Shown: positions 4,062-6,717 of the stretch, in pieces
Numbering within the stretch: position 1 is the stretch's first letter
How the letters are laid out: every line of letters begins with the position of its first letter
Assembly: GCA_013214245.1 (NCBI GenBank)
Contig: JABSQE010000187.1
Span: 1 to 6,717, forward strand
Reading direction: 5' to 3'
DNA from: Hyphomicrobiaceae bacterium
GTDB taxonomy: Bacteria; Pseudomonadota; Alphaproteobacteria; Rhizobiales; Hyphomicrobiaceae
DNA length: 6,717 nt
The notes under the pieces: generated by a model
The model's input: only the letters and a program-made list of their open reading frames with translations
Told to the model about the DNA's origin: nothing
Databases searched by the model: none
Made by a program: the position numbers and the translations under genes

Positions 4062-6717
4062 TTGGCTGATCGCGACGATAAAGGTCTACCGCAAGGTGGT
4101 AAATCAAATGATGTGCGTGGTATTTCTATAACTGACGAGATGAAACGTTCATATCTTGATTATGCGATGAGCGTAATCGTAAGCCGTGCGCTTCCCGATG
4201 TCTGTGATGGCTTAAAGCCTGTTCATCGACGTATATTATTTGCTATGCACGAAGCTGCCAATCGACACGACCGTCCATACCGTAAATCCGCGAAGACGGT
4301 CGGTGAGGTGATGGGAAACTATCATCCGCATGGCGATAGCGCGATTTACGATTCATTAGTCCGAATGGCACAAAATTTTTCACTGCGTGTACCATTAGTT
4401 GATGGTCAGGGTAATTTTGGATCAGTTGACGGTGATCCGCCCGCGGCCATGCGTTACACTGAAAGTCGTCTGTCTAGGGTTTCAACGTTCATGCTTGATG
4501 ATTTAGACAAAGATACTGTCGATTTTCAAGACAGTTACGATGGTTCAATGAAAGAGCCCATACAACTTCCTTCTAAGTTTCCTAATCTACTTGTAAATGG
4601 TGCAGGTGGTATTGCTGTCGGCATGGCAACAAACATTCCGCCACATAATCTTGGAGAAGTCATCAGTGCATGCATTGCTTATTACGAGAACCCTAATATC
4701 ACAATTGAGCAATTATGTGAAATAGTCAAAGGACCGGATTTTCCTACAGGTGCTCTGATACTTGGCCGCGGTGGTATTTTAAATGCCTACCATAAGGGTC
4801 GCGGATCTATTATAATGCGTGCTAAGGTTGAGGTGGAAGAAATTCGTAAAGATCGCTATGCTCTTGTGGCATCAGCTATTCCCTATCAGGTGAACAAACG
4901 AGTACTCATTGAGCGCATCGCCGATCTCGTACGTGACAAGCGAATAGAGGGCATAGCGGATATTTGGGACGAGTCTAACCGTGAAGGCATGCGAATTGTT
5001 ATTGAACTTAAGCGAGATGCTATTGCTGATGTAGTTTTAAATCAGTTATGGCGTTACTCAGATCTGCAAACTTCTTTCGGTGCAAATATATTGGCTTTAA
5101 ATGGCGGCCGACCCCAGCAGATGACCCTTAGAGATATGGTTGCCGCGTTTTGTCAGTTTCGTGAAATCGTTGTTAGTCGACGCATTAAGTATTTGTTGCG
5201 CAAATCACGTGAGCGTGCGCACCTACTTGTTGGTTTAGCGATCGCAGTTGCGAATATTGATGAAGTCATAAATCTTATCCGTTACGCCTCAACTCCTAAT
5301 GTAGCACGCGATCAACTATTAATACGGAATTGGCCAGCGAAAGATATGATTCCCATGATCCAGCTGATCGACGATCCGCGTCACCGGCTGGGAGAAAACG
5401 GTACGATCAAATTAAGTATGGAGCAGGCACAGGGAATCCTTGATCTTCGCCTGCAGCGTCTAACTGCACTAGGACGTGATGAAATTGGTGACGATCTGCA
5501 CAAACTTGCTAGTGAAATCAAACAACACCTTGATACGCTGTCTAGTCGTAGTTGTATTATTGACAAGATCATTGAGGAGCTACTGGCTATCCGTGATGAT
5601 TTCGCCACCCCTCGGCTTACAGAAATCATTGATGCTGTCGGTGATTTTGATGATGAAGACCTAATTCAGCGTGAAGATGTAGTGGTAACGGTTACACATC
5701 GCGGTTACATCAAACGTGTCCCCTTAATAACATATCGTTCTCAGCGACGTGGTGGAAAGGGACGCTCAGGACTAACCACGCGTGATGAAGATTTTGTGAC
5801 TCAAATATTCATAGCTTCCACACATACCCCTGTGCTATTTTTTTCTTCCCGCGGTATGTGCTATCGTATGAAAGTGTGGAGGTTGCCAGCAGCTAATCCC
5901 CAATCGATAGGCAAAGCTCTTATCAACCTTCTTCCTCTAGAGCATGCTGAGGTGATCACTACGATTTTACCATTACCAGAAGACTTATCGAGTAAAGGTG
6001 GTCTTCAGTTAATATTTGCTACGAGGTCTGGTAATGTAAGGCGCAACAGTTTGTCAGATTTTGAGAATATCAATCGTAACGGTAAGATTGCAATGAAGCT
6101 TGAGGAAAAAGACCAGATTATTACCGTTGAAATTTGCACACCAAATGATGATGTATTGTTAACAACATCGGGTGGACAAGCAATTCGCTTTCCAGTCACA
6201 GATGTTCGTCTGTTTAAGGGGCGTGATTCTACTGGAGTGCGCGGTATACGTCTTGACAGCGAAGATAGTGTTATTTCCATGTCGATCCTCAGGCATGTTG
6301 AGGCTTCAGCCCTGGAGCGTTCAGCCTACTTAAAACAGGCTATTGCTATTAGACGTGCACAATCTGGTGACGTTAGTGAGTATGTTTTTGAGATAGATCT
6401 CGAAACCGACGAGGATACGGGAGGCAGTGAAATCACTTCGGAGCGCTTTGCCGAGTTGTCTGGTAAGGAACAATTCATCTTAACACTATCCGAACGTGGT
6501 TATGGCAAACGTTCTTCTGCTTATGAATACCGTGTTTCTGGCCGCGGAGGTAAAGGCATTGCGGCAATGATTACAAATAAACGAAACGGTTGCGTTGCAG
6601 CGGCTTTTCCCATAGAAGAAGGCGATCAGATCATTCTTGTAACAGATGCGGGTAAACTCATTCGCTGTCCCGTTCACGATGTGCGCATAGCATCGCGAAA
6701 CACACAGGGGGTTAGAA
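4062..6717 (+). CDS. gyrA: DNA gyrase subunit A, 3' end beyond the window
   Basis: GyrA forms A2B2 gyrase with GyrB and introduces negative supercoils by double-strand cleavage and strand passage. 885 codons are visible, ending in ASRNTQGVR, so only the last few dozen residues are missing. The TTG at 4062 is the likely start: GAGGA lies six bases upstream (4051-4055), an in-frame TGA at 4050-4052 bars extension, and the lead before ISITDEMKRSYLDYAMS is of normal length. The breakage-reunion core includes LKPVHRR (51-57), YHPHGDSAIYD (87-97) and AAMRYTE with catalytic Tyr132 (E. coli Tyr122). The coiled-coil and tower region has AHLLVGLAIAVANIDEVI. The C-terminal beta-pinwheel opens with the GyrA box QRRGGKG (561-567), needed for DNA wrapping, and has an acidic insert near 773-797. 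Ser93 and Asp97 (E. coli 83 and 87) are the quinolone-sensitive types. Cys48 replaces the usual Arg of DVRDG. Confidence 0.98.
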   Translation, partial: MADRDDKGLPQGGKSNDVRGISITDEMKRSYLDYAMSVIVSRALPDVCDGLKPVHRRILFAMHEAANRHDRPYRKSAKTVGEVMGNYHPHGDSAIYDSLVRMAQNFSLRVPLVDGQGNFGSVDGDPPAAMRYTESRLSRVSTFMLDDLDKDTVDFQDSYDGSMKEPIQLPSKFPNLLVNGAGGIAVGMATNIPPHNLGEVISACIAYYENPNITIEQLCEIVKGPDFPTGALILGRGGILNAYHKGRGSIIMRAKVEVEEIRKDRYALVASAIPYQVNKRVLIERIADLVRDKRIEGIADIWDESNREGMRIVIELKRDAIADVVLNQLWRYSDLQTSFGANILALNGGRPQQMTLRDMVAAFCQFREIVVSRRIKYLLRKSRERAHLLVGLAIAVANIDEVINLIRYASTPNVARDQLLIRNWPAKDMIPMIQLIDDPRHRLGENGTIKLSMEQAQGILDLRLQRLTALGRDEIGDDLHKLASEIKQHLDTLSSRSCIIDKIIEELLAIRDDFATPRLTEIIDAVGDFDDEDLIQREDVVVTVTHRGYIKRVPLITYRSQRRGGKGRSGLTTRDEDFVTQIFIASTHTPVLFFSSRGMCYRMKVWRLPAANPQSIGKALINLLPLEHAEVITTILPLPEDLSSKGGLQLIFATRSGNVRRNSLSDFENINRNGKIAMKLEEKDQIITVEICTPNDDVLLTTSGGQAIRFPVTDVRLFKGRDSTGVRGIRLDSEDSVISMSILRHVEASALERSAYLKQAIAIRRAQSGDVSEYVFEIDLETDEDTGGSEITSERFAELSGKEQFILTLSERGYGKRSSAYEYRVSGRGGKGIAAMITNKRNGCVAAAFPIEEGDQIILVTDAGKLIRCPVHDVRIASRNTQGVR

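Noticed and set aside
5381..6677. Alternative frames inside gyrA, including a plus-strand one at 5476-5664 and minus-strand ones at 5381-5629, 6005-6280 and 6486-6677.
   Set aside because: All overlap the continuous GyrA frame with conserved motifs throughout, so they are shadow frames.
1..6717. CRISPR array, insertion sequence, attachment site or defence cassette.
   Set aside because: No regularly spaced repeats, transposase motifs, terminal inverted repeats or effector domains were seen in any frame.

Overview
The window reads as chromosomal DNA of an alphaproteobacterium. It holds four intact or edge-cut protein genes, one decayed gene and two long non-coding gaps. GyrA has an alphaproteobacterial character: the run AHLLVGLAIAVANIDEVI, an acidic insert in the C-terminal domain, and a close resemblance, from memory, to Rhodospirillales/Acetobacteraceae-type sequences. 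A DUF6111 gene overlapping a class II CCA-adding enzyme gene, and a secreted PRC-barrel protein, fit the same group. The moderately AT-rich sequence, a multiply broken Nudix gene, a TTG start and gaps of several hundred bases suggest a host-associated or otherwise eroding genome. That lifestyle is inference, and I cannot name the species.

Layout. Positions 1-572 (minus) hold the N-terminal 190 codons of a conserved, uncharacterised, membrane-targeted protein that runs off the left edge. Positions 573-937 contain no convincing gene, only a candidate promoter for the minus-strand gene and a 30-codon fragment that may be the old Nudix N-terminus. Positions 938-1326 are a Nudix (CoA pyrophosphatase-like) pseudogene with nonsense codons and a one-base deletion. 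Its ancestral stop codon still overlaps the next start as ATGA. DUF6111 (1323-1595) and the CCA tRNA nucleotidyltransferase (1592-2875) follow, joined by a second ATGA overlap, so the stretch is a former three-gene translationally coupled unit whose first member has died. A convergent PRC-barrel gene lies at 3005-3553 (minus). After about 500 bp without genes, gyrA starts at 4062 and runs off the right edge with 885 codons visible.

How the genes relate. The CCA enzyme matures tRNA 3' ends and GyrA controls DNA supercoiling. Both are core functions under selection. The two envelope proteins (left gene and PRC-barrel protein) have no established role. I found no mobile element, CRISPR array, tRNA, rRNA or defence-like cassette, and no convincing new biological system. 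The most informative observation is the stage-by-stage decay of the Nudix gene inside an otherwise preserved operon.
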